Shown piece by piece: positions 9,280 through 18,172 of a DNA stretch of 64,000 nt. The notes beneath the pieces were generated by a model. It searched no databases and was not told where the DNA came from. It saw nothing but the letters and a program-made list of their open reading frames with translations. A program made the position numbers and the translations under genes. The stretch's first letter is position 1. Each line of letters begins with the position of its first letter. Source of the DNA: Myroides indicus (GTDB lineage: Bacteria; Bacteroidota; Bacteroidia; Flavobacteriales; Flavobacteriaceae). The stretch lies in NCBI RefSeq assembly GCF_004364575.1, contig NZ_SOAG01000010.1:1-64000 (forward strand), written 5' to 3'.

Positions 9280-9819
9280 TTACTTAGCGGGAATTCTCTT
9301 TTTCATTTCCTCCACTACTCTGTAAGCCGCCGGACATATTGCGGTATTCTTTAATGTAAGATTAGTGATTTGCTGAAACTTTTTTCGATCAGTATGCGGG
9401 TATTCTCTGCAAGCTTTAGGGCGCACATCATAAATCATACAACAATTTTCAGAATCCAAAAAAGAACAAGGCAAATTTTGCAGTACATAATCTTTATCTT
9501 CATCTATATACAAATATTGACTTATAAACTGCTGTGGTTTCATTTTTAAATGTTTTGCAATTCGTTCAATATCTGCATTAGTAAACAACGGACCGGTTGT
9601 TTTGCAACAATTAGCGCATTGCAGGCAATCAATTTCATCAAAAACCTCATTGTGAATTTGCTGCATTTGATAATCCAAATCTTTAGGTACTCTTTTTTTT
9701 AACTTGTCAAAATACTTCTTATTTTCATTATGCTTATCTTTGGCAAGCGTTGGCAGCTGTTGTAATTCTCTTTCCATTAAATTGGTTTTTGAAATAGCAA
9801 ATTTATCAATATCTGCCAT
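9280..9819 (-). CDS. YkgJ-family cysteine cluster protein
   Basis: The 179-residue protein carries the YkgJ/CxxCxxCC cluster: CLQCANCC, then PCSFLDSENCCMIYDVRPKAC, REYP and a late Cys in AICPAA. These cysteines are predicted to bind zinc or an iron-sulfur cluster. Function in this family is not established; distant relatives act in flagellar or iron chemistry. It is transcribed alone, with a start codon 22 bp from the divergent methyltransferase start. Confidence 0.85.
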   Translation of the reverse strand: MADIDKFAISKTNLMERELQQLPTLAKDKHNENKKYFDKLKKRVPKDLDYQMQQIHNEVFDEIDCLQCANCCKTTGPLFTNADIERIAKHLKMKPQQFISQYLYIDEDKDYVLQNLPCSFLDSENCCMIYDVRPKACREYPHTDRKKFQQITNLTLKNTAICPAAYRVVEEMKKRIPAK

Positions 9820-9841
9820 TTATTTATAGAAAAAAATACTA

Positions 9842-10549
9842 ATGAAAGATCTTTTAGGAAAAGCCATTTTAGATTTTCAAACTAATAATAGTCCTCAAAA
9901 TATTGTAACAGAAACAGATATTTCTGAAGCAGAAGAAATGGATATTGCTTATCTTTTCCGAACGTATGACAAAATGCCTTTATTAGAACAAAAAGCACTT
10001 GATCTCTGTAAAGGAAATATTTTGGATGTAGGATGCGGAGCAGGCAGTCACAGTCTGCATTTATTAAAAAAAGGGTTCGATGTACAATCCATCGATATCT
10101 CTCAGAATGCAATTGAAGCTTGCAGAATAAGAGGAATCAACCAGGCAGAAGTTTGTGATGTACTGGATTTAAAAAATCAAAAGTTTGATACTATTTTACT
10201 TTTAATGAATGGTACCGGAATCTTCGGAAGGCTTAAACACATTACTAAATATCTTCAACACCTAAAGAGTCTTCTCCATCCGGGAGGACAAATTTTAATG
10301 GACAGTTCTGACCTGATTTATATGTTTGACGAAGATGAAGACGGTGGAAAATGGATTCCTATGGACAATAAAGATTATTATGGCGAACTTGTTTTTACTA
10401 TACAGTACAAAGGCGAAACAGAAATTCCTTTTAATTGGCTATATTTAGATTACAATACTTTACAAAATGCGGCAATAGCTAATGGCTTTAAAACAGAATT
10501 GCTTGCAGAAGGAAATAATTGCGATTATCTCGCCAAACTATATTTGTAA
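9842..10549 (+). CDS. class I SAM-dependent methyltransferase
   Basis: The 235-residue protein has a typical Rossmann methyltransferase core. Motif I is ILDVGCGAGSHSL (about residues 60-72), followed by an acidic residue in DVQSIDIS that would bind the SAM ribose, and motif post-III near LHPGGQILMDSSD. The N-terminal 55 residues may form the substrate lid. The substrate cannot be told from sequence. It is followed by a strong terminator shared with the convergent DUF2059 gene. Confidence 0.85.
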   Translation: MKDLLGKAILDFQTNNSPQNIVTETDISEAEEMDIAYLFRTYDKMPLLEQKALDLCKGNILDVGCGAGSHSLHLLKKGFDVQSIDISQNAIEACRIRGINQAEVCDVLDLKNQKFDTILLLMNGTGIFGRLKHITKYLQHLKSLLHPGGQILMDSSDLIYMFDEDEDGGKWIPMDNKDYYGELVFTIQYKGETEIPFNWLYLDYNTLQNAAIANGFKTELLAEGNNCDYLAKLYL

Positions 10550-10550
10550 A

Positions 10551-10592
10551 ACAAAAAAGCAGAATCTCTTTTAGATCCTGCTTTTTTGTTTT
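10551..10592. terminator. bidirectional terminator
   Basis: A 12-bp stem ACAAAAAAGCAG/CTGCTTTTTTGT (10551-10562 with 10578-10589) lies between convergent genes and has A and T runs on both flanks. Confidence 0.85.
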
Positions 10593-10609
10593 TAATATAA
10601 TATACGTAG

Positions 10610-11014
10610 TTATTCTTCCATGTATTTCATCATAACACCTTGCAATCCCATAGCCCATTCCTGACCTACTTGTTGTCCTTTCTCAAATAGAATTGCACTT
10701 TTCTCATTTAGTTTTTTTCCAACCGGCGATTCGTAAAATTTGATCATTTCTTTTACATCTTCATGGGTGAATTCACTCATATACATATCTGCCATTTTAT
10801 CCATCAATACATTCAAGCTTGATTTTAGCTCTTTATTGAATTCAGCTCTTTTAGCCTCCGGAATATTGGTTTCCAATTCCTTTGTCAACATTTCAAAAGT
10901 ATTCAACTGTCCGCTCAATTCCATATACTTTTTCATGTCAGTTTTAAAAGCATCTTGAGCAAAAGCAAACTGAGCTGCTATGAACAATATAAAAGTTAAT
11001 GCCACTTTTTTCAT
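10610..11014 (-). CDS. secreted DUF2059 domain protein
   Basis: The 134-residue protein has a signal peptide (MKKVALTFILFIAA...AFAQ, cleaved after about residue 19). The remainder is a small helical DUF2059 domain, including the characteristic EFTHEDVKEMIKFYESPVGKK segment in two adjoining parts. DUF2059 proteins are periplasmic and of unknown function, with no recognised catalytic residues. It follows queE by 42 bp but is on its own side of the minus strand and is terminated by the hairpin at 10551. Confidence 0.85.
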   Translation of the reverse strand: MKKVALTFILFIAAQFAFAQDAFKTDMKKYMELSGQLNTFEMLTKELETNIPEAKRAEFNKELKSSLNVLMDKMADMYMSEFTHEDVKEMIKFYESPVGKKLNEKSAILFEKGQQVGQEWAMGLQGVMMKYMEE

Positions 11015-11056
11015 AATAAAATTTTTAAATTAATGATGATGTAAATATAAAGCTAA

Positions 11057-11686
11057 TTAAGGAATATCCAAAAATTTATGGGTTTGCAAAGAAATTTTCC
11101 ATTTTGGATTTTGCTTTACATATTCAATGATCAAGGGCATCATTTCTGTACGTTTGCCCCACTCCGTCTGTAGCAGTAATAATGCATTTTTATTCACCTT
11201 TGCAGCTTGCTCTTCTGCAAAAATAAAATCGTGTTTATTATAAATAATTACTTTTAATTCATTTGCTGCATCGTATACGCTTTGTACAGGCAATTTTGCC
11301 TTTTTAGGTGAAAGACAGATCCAATCAAAATCTCCTGATAATTCATACGCTCCAGAAGTTTCAATATTGGTCTGCATTCCCTTTCTTTTCAATTCAGCTG
11401 TGAGATAATCTAAATTATACATCAAAGGTTCACCTCCGGTAATAACCGCTAGTTTAGCTATTTTTGAGGCTCTTTCAATAATATCTTCAACTTTTGTCAA
11501 GGGATGCAAAGTGGCATTCCAGCTTTCTTTTACATCACACCAGTGACATCCCACGTCACAACCTCCCAGCCGAATAAAATAAGCTGCATGCCCTGAATAA
11601 TACCCTTCTCCCTGAATAGTATAGAACTCCTCCATCAAAGGCAAATTTATTCCAGCATCTAAAGCTTTTTTAGTTTCTGCTTCCAT
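11057..11686 (-). CDS. queE: 7-carboxy-7-deazaguanine synthase
   Basis: QueE is a radical-SAM enzyme that turns 6-carboxytetrahydropterin into 7-carboxy-7-deazaguanine, the committed step toward preQ0 and queuosine. In 209 residues the motif CDVGCHWC (Cys43, Cys47, Cys50) supplies the CxxxCxxC cluster ligands. The TIQGEGYYSGHAAYFIRLGG lead, the TGGEPL segment and NIETSG are as expected. The queuosine gene queA also lies in this window at 24335, not in an operon with it. An upstream TATATTTG box suggests an independent promoter. Confidence 0.95.
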   Translation of the reverse strand: MEAETKKALDAGINLPLMEEFYTIQGEGYYSGHAAYFIRLGGCDVGCHWCDVKESWNATLHPLTKVEDIIERASKIAKLAVITGGEPLMYNLDYLTAELKRKGMQTNIETSGAYELSGDFDWICLSPKKAKLPVQSVYDAANELKVIIYNKHDFIFAEEQAAKVNKNALLLLQTEWGKRTEMMPLIIEYVKQNPKWKISLQTHKFLDIP

Positions 11687-11708
11687 ATCAAAATACTGAT
11701 TAAAAGCG

Positions 11709-11716
11709 CAAATATA
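11709..11716 (-). promoter_or_regulatory. -7 promoter box of queE
   Basis: On the minus strand TATATTTG matches TAnnTTTG and lies 23 bp upstream of the queE ATG. The -33 element is weak. Confidence 0.45.
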
Positions 11717-11753
11717 AAGCTAATCCAATTGAAACACTCTTAATAAAAAATAA

Positions 11754-11785
11754 AAAAACTCACTTAGACTAAGTGAGTTTTTATA
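11754..11785 (-). terminator. terminator of the TPR protein gene
   Basis: A 12-bp perfect stem AAAAACTCACTT/AAGTGAGTTTTT with a 5-nt loop lies 17 bp after the TPR stop codon, between it and the queE promoter. Confidence 0.85.
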
Positions 11786-11801
11786 ATAAAAACAGAATCT
11801 T

Positions 11802-13481
11802 TTACTGCTTTATTGCATCAATTGTATTTTTGGCAAAGCTATTATTAGGATCTAATTCTAATACTTTATTAAATACGGTAATAGCTTCCGAATTTTGATC
11901 ATGGTTTGCATAATACGTTGCTATTGAGGTATAAGCTTCAATAACTTTATCTCTATTGCCTTGATCTTTCAGTTCGTTTTTCTCGGTTAACGCATTAATA
12001 TATCCTTTATACGCTTCAAACATAGGCTCTTGAGATTCTATTGTATTAAGAAATCTATTAGCACGTGCTTTAAAGAAATAAGCATCTTGAGTCAACGGAG
12101 AGGCTTCGATCGCTTTAGTCAAATAATCACTTGATTTTTGTAATAATTCTTTGCTTTCCGGACCGTCTTCTTTTCCTAAGAAATAGTAAGAATATCCAAC
12201 GTAGTAGTTATCATATACATAACCTGAGGAATTTTTAACATCCGCAGAAATACTCAAAATATCTATTACCTCCTGAAACTTCTCCTGTCTGAAAAGCGCT
12301 AATCCATGGCGGTTAAATTCTCCGGCAATGGCCTCTTCTACTTTTACCGCATCACGCAAATGAGCTAGTCCTTTTTGATAAGTTGCCTCATCTCCATTTT
12401 CTTTTGCTACGCCAATTTCTGCTAGTCCCAGATACATATAATCTCTTCCGATTGCATTTAAGCTATTAGATTCCTTTAAATAAACTTTTAAGAACTTATC
12501 CAACGCTTCTACACTCGTTTGATAGTGTTTATTCTCATAAGCTGCAAAACCTAAATATCGATAGATACGAGGATTTACACCTTTTATATCTTTAATTTCA
12601 TGAGCTATTTTCTCTAATTCAGGAAAATTATCTGTCAAAACTAAAAAATCAGCATATCTCATTTTTGCATCAACCGATCCTCCGGTTGCATTAATATACT
12701 TTTTGTAGTTTTCGCCAGCTTTAGCAATAAATTCTTTTTCTTTAGGCGCATTTACCTTTGACCACATATAGTAAATTTCTGCTATCTCTCGGTGCGCTGG
12801 TGCGTAATCTGGATTGGTAGCCACTATTTCTTCACAAGCCTTAATAGCATCTGCATAAGCACGTGCTTTTTTCGTGATCATTGCCATTTGAAATTTGGCA
12901 TCAATCAAGGAATTATCCAAATCATAAGCATTTCTAAAAGCAGAATAAGCATCATTCAGATTTTTTTGTTCCAAATAAGAACGTCCTAAAAGTAAATAAG
13001 CCGTCGGATTTTTATAATCTTTTTCAATTATTTCCTGTGCAATTTTTTGTGCTGCCTTGGCATTCGGATTCTTAGTATTCAGATAAGCGGCTGCAATTAA
13101 AAGCTGCTCATCATAATCTTTCTTTTTTATGTCTTTTTCAGCTTTTGCAAAATTTGCCTGAGCTTCAGATACTCTATTGTTATCCAATTCTATTTGTGCC
13201 AGACCAATATAATTCAAAGATCCTTTATTTTTGACAGAAACTCCTTTATCAAAATAATAACGAGCAGAGTCAGACTGATCTTCTCTCAGTAAAACATCTC
13301 CTAAATGATAATAATTAATACCATCATTTGGCTGACTGCTAACTAAAGTTCTTAAAATTTCTTTAGCTTTATCATACTGCTCATCCTGAATTGCCTTTTT
13401 GGCTTCGGATAAGTCCTGTGCAAACAACCCACTACTTGCTAAAACAGCTACTAATAACGATAGTGAATACTTTTTGTCCAT
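11802..13481 (-). CDS. secreted tetratricopeptide repeat protein
   Basis: The 559-residue protein has a signal peptide (MDKKYSLSLLVAVLASS...LFAQ), then many TPR-type helical repeats across the whole chain, with repeats such as DGINYYHLGDVLLREDQSD and NPTAYLLLGRSYLEQ. A final repeat (EAITVFNKVLELDPNN) lies near the C-terminus. It is probably periplasmic and a scaffold for protein partners. It lies 31 bp downstream of the PstS-like gene, close to the tonB/exbBD cluster, which suggests a link to that envelope machinery. No catalytic domain is visible. Confidence 0.9.
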   Translation of the reverse strand: MDKKYSLSLLVAVLASSGLFAQDLSEAKKAIQDEQYDKAKEILRTLVSSQPNDGINYYHLGDVLLREDQSDSARYYFDKGVSVKNKGSLNYIGLAQIELDNNRVSEAQANFAKAEKDIKKKDYDEQLLIAAAYLNTKNPNAKAAQKIAQEIIEKDYKNPTAYLLLGRSYLEQKNLNDAYSAFRNAYDLDNSLIDAKFQMAMITKKARAYADAIKACEEIVATNPDYAPAHREIAEIYYMWSKVNAPKEKEFIAKAGENYKKYINATGGSVDAKMRYADFLVLTDNFPELEKIAHEIKDIKGVNPRIYRYLGFAAYENKHYQTSVEALDKFLKVYLKESNSLNAIGRDYMYLGLAEIGVAKENGDEATYQKGLAHLRDAVKVEEAIAGEFNRHGLALFRQEKFQEVIDILSISADVKNSSGYVYDNYYVGYSYYFLGKEDGPESKELLQKSSDYLTKAIEASPLTQDAYFFKARANRFLNTIESQEPMFEAYKGYINALTEKNELKDQGNRDKVIEAYTSIATYYANHDQNSEAITVFNKVLELDPNNSFAKNTIDAIKQ

Positions 13482-13512
13482 ATCTATGAATTTATGATTT
13501 TATGTAATTCTA

Positions 13513-14463
13513 TTATAATTCTTTTTTTACTAAAATTTCTCTGGGAGGCACTTTAAAAGGAACCAATCCTGATTTTAAAATAATTCGCTGACCTTTATAA
13601 CCAGCAATATACGAAGAAAAACCAACTCCCAATCCTGTTTTACCTTGAAAATCCCAAATATAAAGATCTCGTGTTAACGGATAGGTTTTCTCTGCAATAT
13701 TATTTTGGGTTGCCTTATAATATTTACCATCTTCTGGGTTTTTGACTCCTAAAACTTTTATAGTTTTTAGTTTTTCAGATATTTTTTCATCAGGCTGAAC
13801 CAGCCAATTTAAACCTACAATTCCTATAGCCTTTGAATTTTTACTCACGTAATCAATCACTTCTTCTGTACTCGGCAAAAAGTAAGCATAATTTTTAGGA
13901 AATGATTCAACGCCAGACATCTTTCTGAATTGTTTACTCACACTTGAATTAACATTGTCAAAAACAAAAATTGCCTGATCTTCTTCATTTGGTTTTTCTT
14001 GCTTCAAATTTTTCAAAAGACTATCATAATCAACAATAGAATCTGAATAAGATTTACTAGCGACAAAAACAATAGCATCTGTTGCAAAATGGGTTACTTT
14101 AGGAAATAAACGTCCTTTGATTAACTCTTTTTCATTCTCGTCTAACGCTCTTGGGAGTACAGCCAGTCGCGCAGAATCTTTAAAAATTGCCATCAAAATT
14201 TCCTGTTCTGATTTCTTAATTAAATCAATTTTGGCTCTTCTGTATTCGCTTTCAAAAACATCTCTTACATCTTCAACTACAGGAAATATTGATTCTTCAA
14301 CCAGAATTTCTATTTTTCCCGAAACCGGTGTTTCTTCAATTTCATCAAAATTAATTTCTTCTTCAACAATCGTTTTCTTGTCTTTTTTACATTGCACAAA
14401 AGCAAAAAGCATAAATCCACTCAAAAGCAAGATACGGAATATTGAAGAGAGTCGTATTTTCAT
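13513..14463 (-). CDS. PstS-like phosphate-binding lipoprotein
   Basis: The 316-residue protein has a lipoprotein signal sequence with lipobox ending at Cys26 (MLFAFVQC) followed by KKDKK. The rest resembles the type II periplasmic binding fold of PstS, including a DNVNSSVSKQF segment in the anion-loop region. No pstCAB permease genes are nearby; the neighbours are the TonB/ExbBD operon upstream and a TPR protein downstream. It could therefore be a phosphate scavenger feeding a TonB system, or have been repurposed. Ligand assignment is by family only. Confidence 0.75.
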   Translation of the reverse strand: MKIRLSSIFRILLLSGFMLFAFVQCKKDKKTIVEEEINFDEIEETPVSGKIEILVEESIFPVVEDVRDVFESEYRRAKIDLIKKSEQEILMAIFKDSARLAVLPRALDENEKELIKGRLFPKVTHFATDAIVFVASKSYSDSIVDYDSLLKNLKQEKPNEEDQAIFVFDNVNSSVSKQFRKMSGVESFPKNYAYFLPSTEEVIDYVSKNSKAIGIVGLNWLVQPDEKISEKLKTIKVLGVKNPEDGKYYKATQNNIAEKTYPLTRDLYIWDFQGKTGLGVGFSSYIAGYKGQRIILKSGLVPFKVPPREILVKKEL

Positions 14464-14585
14464 TAATTTATCTTTACAATTTACTTAGTCTATCCATTGG
14501 TTCTTGTATTGAAAAACCACTTTAATATAATCGCCTAAAGATATGTATTTCTTGATAATAAAAACAAATAATAATGTTTTTTAAC

Positions 14586-14624
14586 AAAAAAAGAGTTGTC
14601 AATTCATTAGACAACTCTTTCTTT
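14586..14624 (-). terminator. terminator of the exbB-exbD-exbD-tonB operon
   Basis: An 11-bp stem AAAGAGTTGTC/GACAACTCTTT (14590-14600 with 14610-14620) has T-rich flanks. It lies after the small membrane protein gene and before the PstS-like gene, so the latter probably has its own promoter. Confidence 0.8.
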
Positions 14625-14646
14625 AAATTTTAATACTTAATTTTTT

Positions 14647-14856
14647 TTAGTTCAGTAACCTAAAAAATCTAAATCCTGCATATATTATCAGTAAAATACC
14701 AAACAACATTCTATTCGTATATTCTATCGTTAACGGCATATCTTTCCAAACAATAAAAACAATACCGAGAACTAAATATAACAAAAAGAACAAAAGTCCA
14801 AAAAAGAACAGAAATCGCTGTAAAGGCGATTTCTGCTTAAATTTATTCTTAAACAT
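14647..14856 (-). CDS. small two-helix membrane protein downstream of tonB
   Basis: I place the start at the ATG at 14856, 1 bp after the tonB stop, giving 69 residues beginning MFKNKFKQ. Upstream in-frame starts would lie deep inside tonB. Two hydrophobic membrane segments are visible (about residues 13-34 and 45-65), separated by a short polar loop with WKDMP. The tight junction implies translational coupling to tonB and a possible accessory role in the TonB complex, but no function is known to me. Confidence 0.7.
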   Translation of the reverse strand: MFKNKFKQKSPLQRFLFFFGLLFFLLYLVLGIVFIVWKDMPLTIEYTNRMLFGILLIIYAGFRFFRLLN

Positions 14857-14857
14857 G

Positions 14858-15715
14858 CTATTGTACTTGAATAGTAATTGGCAATGTAAATTGAGATCGA
14901 ACTGTTTTTCCGTTCTGAACAGCAGGCTTCCATTTCGGCATATTTGACAACACACGAACTGCTTCTTTTCCTGCACCATATCCCGGATCACGAAGAACTT
15001 TAATTCCTGTTAAAGATCCGTCTTTTTCAACGATAAACTGAACGATAACCTGAATACGCTTCACAGAAGAATCAATATCCGGCGTTCTGAATCGGCTGAT
15101 AAATTGCTTTTGGAAAGCTCCCATACCTCCTGGATATTCTGCCTGAACCTGTACAGCAATAAATACTTGATTCGGATCACCATCTCCATCTCCCCCGGTT
15201 CCCTTATCTGCTTCTCCGGTTTTTTCTCCGGTTTTAATTTCACCGTGTTCTTTATCGCCTTTCATGTCTTTTTTTCCAACTTCAACATCTTCTTTGAAGT
15301 CTTCTTGTTTAGCGATTTCTTCCACTACCTCTTCTTTCTTGGCAATTTCAGGTTCAGTAAATTTTTTAGTATCATTTACTGATTTTACCTCATCTGCCGG
15401 TGGTGGCGGTGGCGGTGGCGGAACATCTTCCGGTGGCGGTGGTGGTGGCGGAATATCTTGTGGAAGATCTATATTCTGCATTTCAACCACTTTATCCAAC
15501 GGATCGTCCATTTTATTTTTCCCAAACGTACCTTTTGCCATATCTATCAGCAACGGAGAAGCAATAGCCAATCCAAATAATGCTATACCGCTAAATAAAG
15601 CTATTGTGGTTACCTTGGGGTTTTCAGATCTTAGCTGATATGCTCCGTAAGACTTGTTACGTCCTTCGAATACGATATCAAGCCAATCTTTTCTAAAGAT
15701 ATTTAATTTTGACAT
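14858..15715 (-). CDS. tonB: energy transducer TonB
   Basis: TonB transmits proton-motive force from ExbB/ExbD to outer-membrane receptors. This 285-residue protein has the Bacteroidota layout: a cytoplasmic head containing RNKSYGAYQLR, one membrane segment near residues 35-57, a proline-rich spacer with two runs of seven to eight prolines (about 89-110), an acidic/lysine-rich linker, a Gly-rich GDGDGDP stretch, and the C-terminal TonB domain (about 190-285) with YPGGMGAFQK and the GYGAGKEAVR segment. It is the fourth gene of the operon. Confidence 0.95.
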   Translation of the reverse strand: MSKLNIFRKDWLDIVFEGRNKSYGAYQLRSENPKVTTIALFSGIALFGLAIASPLLIDMAKGTFGKNKMDDPLDKVVEMQNIDLPQDIPPPPPPPEDVPPPPPPPPADEVKSVNDTKKFTEPEIAKKEEVVEEIAKQEDFKEDVEVGKKDMKGDKEHGEIKTGEKTGEADKGTGGDGDGDPNQVFIAVQVQAEYPGGMGAFQKQFISRFRTPDIDSSVKRIQVIVQFIVEKDGSLTGIKVLRDPGYGAGKEAVRVLSNMPKWKPAVQNGKTVRSQFTLPITIQVQ

Positions 15716-15741
15716 AATTTCTTTTTTTCTTAGGACATTAA

Positions 15742-16287
15742 CTATTCTTCACCTAATATTTCTAAATCTAAATCTGTAATATCTACAAGCGCATAAGACT
15801 TAATATTCGAAATAGCCATTTCATCCAAAATGTCTACTAAATTTCGATAATTAGCGTTTTTACTTGCTTTGATAATCACAATCAAACCTTTCTCCTGATC
15901 TCCTCCAGAATAAGCAACTGCCTGTCTGTTTTTCTCTAACAATATCGGGCGAATTCCTGATTTTCCGTAAGTTTGATCATTAGGTCCTTCCAATGGTTCA
16001 TTAGGCATTCCCATGTACCATTTCATTTTATTATCCGCACCTAACAAAATTGTCATCGTACGGTTTTCATCTACCTTCGTCTTGTCTTCATCTGGTTTTT
16101 CTGTATCTTCTTTGTCAGGCATTGCCAGATTCATAGACTGAGGTTTGCTCATGGAAGTGGTCAACATAAAGAAGGTAATCAATAAGAAAGCCAAATCTAC
16201 CATCGCTGTTAAGTCAACTCCAGCATTCTGTTTCTTACTTCTTACTTTTTTATCTTTACCGTCACCACCTGTATTTAATTCAGCCAT
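15742..16287 (-). CDS. exbD: ExbD/TolR biopolymer transport protein (second copy)
   Basis: This 181-residue inner-membrane protein has one N-terminal membrane span containing the functional Asp (VDLTAMVDLAFLLITFF), then a periplasmic domain. It forms the proton-driven motor with ExbB and the other ExbD. It lies 21 bp downstream of the first exbD and 26 bp upstream of tonB. Two non-identical ExbD proteins in tandem are usual in Bacteroidota and may make hetero-oligomers. Confidence 0.93.
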   Translation of the reverse strand: MAELNTGGDGKDKKVRSKKQNAGVDLTAMVDLAFLLITFFMLTTSMSKPQSMNLAMPDKEDTEKPDEDKTKVDENRTMTILLGADNKMKWYMGMPNEPLEGPNDQTYGKSGIRPILLEKNRQAVAYSGGDQEKGLIVIIKASKNANYRNLVDILDEMAISNIKSYALVDITDLDLEILGEE

Positions 16288-16308
16288 TTGCGATTTCTTT
16301 TTTAATGA

Positions 16309-16926
16309 TTAAAAATCTTCGTTTCTTAGTCCGGTAACCAAAAAGAATCTAAATACTCTTTGTTCCTGCAAAATATCAATTACCTCTTTAATTTTAGGAT
16401 AACTTTCTTCTGCATCGCCCTTAATTGCAACGTCAATAATTTTGTTATTTTTTTCTTTTGCAACAATTCGAGCTACCTGAACCCAGTCTTTCAATTGATT
16501 ATTTACAGAATCAATCGGTATTCCTGCTTGTTCTGCACCGACCTTATTTCTAACATCGACAGGAAGATTCAAAAACTTTTTCAATTCATTCATCGGAGTT
16601 CCGATTGCCTCTAAATATGAAAAAGCTTGTTTTTCTTCATCACTAAAATTGATATTGTATCGCTCTCCCATTTTTTCAAGAGTTGCAATACGTTCTTCTT
16701 TTCCCAGAACCCCAAAGAAAACTTTGTCTTGTCCTACCGTTACAGTTGCCAAATTAATTTCGGGCAATTTTGTTTGTACAGTAGAACTTGGAGTATCAAC
16801 TGGTAATGGCTCTGGAAGTTTTGCTGTTGAAGTCAATACGAAGAATGTCAAAAGTAGAAACGACACGTCGCACATTGCGGTCATATCCACTCTCATACTC
16901 CTCTTTTTCATTTTACCTTTAGCCAT
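16309..16926 (-). CDS. exbD: ExbD/TolR biopolymer transport protein (first copy)
   Basis: The 205-residue protein has an N-terminal membrane segment with the essential Asp in VDMTAMCDVSFLLLTFF, then an enlarged periplasmic domain with an insert of about 60 residues (roughly 80-140) compared with the second ExbD. The insert is mostly polar and helical. It lies 69 bp after exbB in the same operon. The longer form is typical of the first of the paired flavobacterial ExbDs. Confidence 0.93.
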   Translation of the reverse strand: MAKGKMKKRSMRVDMTAMCDVSFLLLTFFVLTSTAKLPEPLPVDTPSSTVQTKLPEINLATVTVGQDKVFFGVLGKEERIATLEKMGERYNINFSDEEKQAFSYLEAIGTPMNELKKFLNLPVDVRNKVGAEQAGIPIDSVNNQLKDWVQVARIVAKEKNNKIIDVAIKGDAEESYPKIKEVIDILQEQRVFRFFLVTGLRNEDF

Positions 16927-16995
16927 TGATAAATTTTTTATGTGTAAACCTATTTTATATAGGTTTTATTATTACATTATGCTCTTATCTATTAA

Positions 16996-17832
16996 TTATT
17001 TTGACAATCCTCTGAACTTTCTGTAAGACTGAGTAATTGCAAAGCCTGCTTCGTCAATAGAATAAGTTAATCTATCAATTTTTGTAGTAAATGAGTTGTA
17101 CATTACGATTGCTAATGTAGAAGTTCCAATACCTGTTGCCGTACATACTAACGCCTCGGAAATACCTGTTGCTAAAGCGGCTGAATCCGGAGTTCCAGAA
17201 GTTGCCAAAGCTGAGAACGCTTTAATCATCCCTGTTACTGTTCCTAAAAGACCAACCAATGTACCAATAGACACTAACGTAGCCAATACAATCATATTTT
17301 TCTCCAACATCGGCATTTCTAATGTAGTAGCTTCTTCGATTTCTTTTTGGATAGCTTCTGTAGCTTCTTCACTATTGAAACCTTCTTTTTTCATTTCTTC
17401 ATATTTTACCAAACCAGCTCTTACAACATTTGCTACAGATCCTTTTTGAGCATCACAAGCATCCATAGCTTCGCTGATTCTTCCTGCATTAATGCTTCCT
17501 TGGATTTCTTGAACAAATTGCCCTACATTTCCTTTTCCTGATGCTTTAGAAATTACAGCAAATCTTTCTATTGAGAAAACAATTACCATTGTTAGCAATC
17601 CAATCAAAACAGCAACTACAGGACCTCCTTTGTAAATCATCCCCATAAAGTTACCTGGTAGCGGCTCTGCATCTCTATCTCCATTCATAAAGTTACCAGA
17701 ATCCCCCATGACATATCTCCAGATTATAAATCCAAATACAAGACATAGAACTACTGCTAATGATGCAAATAATTTACTTGCTCCTGAGCTTGACGCTTTT
17801 TTCTCAACTGATTCGTTTGATACGTTTGTCAT
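16996..17832 (-). CDS. exbB: MotA/TolQ/ExbB proton channel family protein
   Basis: The 278-residue polytopic inner-membrane protein is the stator of the TonB motor. Three membrane regions are visible: about 20-40, 70-90, and a C-terminal pair (about 180-240) with GTVTGMIKAF and ATGISEAL segments typical of the family. It leads the operon exbB-exbD-exbD-tonB-small membrane protein and has a clear Bacteroidota promoter upstream at 17909. Confidence 0.95.
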   Translation of the reverse strand: MTNVSNESVEKKASSSGASKLFASLAVVLCLVFGFIIWRYVMGDSGNFMNGDRDAEPLPGNFMGMIYKGGPVVAVLIGLLTMVIVFSIERFAVISKASGKGNVGQFVQEIQGSINAGRISEAMDACDAQKGSVANVVRAGLVKYEEMKKEGFNSEEATEAIQKEIEEATTLEMPMLEKNMIVLATLVSIGTLVGLLGTVTGMIKAFSALATSGTPDSAALATGISEALVCTATGIGTSTLAIVMYNSFTTKIDRLTYSIDEAGFAITQSYRKFRGLSK

Positions 17833-17908
17833 CTTTTTAAAATTTAATTCTTCTTTTTTTCAATTATTACTTAATTACTTTTTCTCTTTTTATCTGTTAT
17901 GAGAGTCG

Positions 17909-17916
17909 CAAATTTA
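17909..17916 (-). promoter_or_regulatory. -7 promoter box of the exbB-tonB operon
   Basis: TAAATTTG on the minus strand matches TAnnTTTG, 77 bp upstream of the exbB ATG. The upstream DNA is extremely AT-rich and the -33 element is not distinct. Confidence 0.5.
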
Positions 17917-18127
17917 TGTTTTTAGATTAAATAAAAAAATTAAAAATGATTTTTTTGAAGTTTGTAAAAGTTGATTTAACACTAAAAAAATTTAAGTCTC
18001 CTGTATTTTAATAAAAAGTTAAGCAAAGGTAAAGATAACAACTCTAATTGAATTAAGCTGTTTTTATTTTGACTAAATAACTAACTTTAACATTTGAATT
18101 TATTAAAAAAATCACTCTGGTTTATCT

Positions 18128-18135
18128 TATCTTTG
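18128..18135 (+). promoter_or_regulatory. -7 promoter box of the HerA-like gene
   Basis: TATCTTTG matches TAnnTTTG and lies 37 bp before the ATG at 18173. The -33 element is not clear. Confidence 0.5.
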
Positions 18136-18172
18136 TATAAAAAGCTTTAGTTTAAGAAATAATAAAACAACT

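Larger units (their letters stand above)
17833..18172. other. 340-bp divergent intergenic region
   Basis: This AT-rich region separates exbB and the HerA-like gene. It contains a minus-strand promoter box near 17909 and a plus-strand box near 18128. I see no RNA gene, hairpin or ORF in the rest. Confidence 0.6.

Noticed and set aside
15379..15460. Repetitive GGTGG-rich tract
   Set aside because: It is the complement of codons for the proline-rich spacer of TonB, not a satellite repeat.
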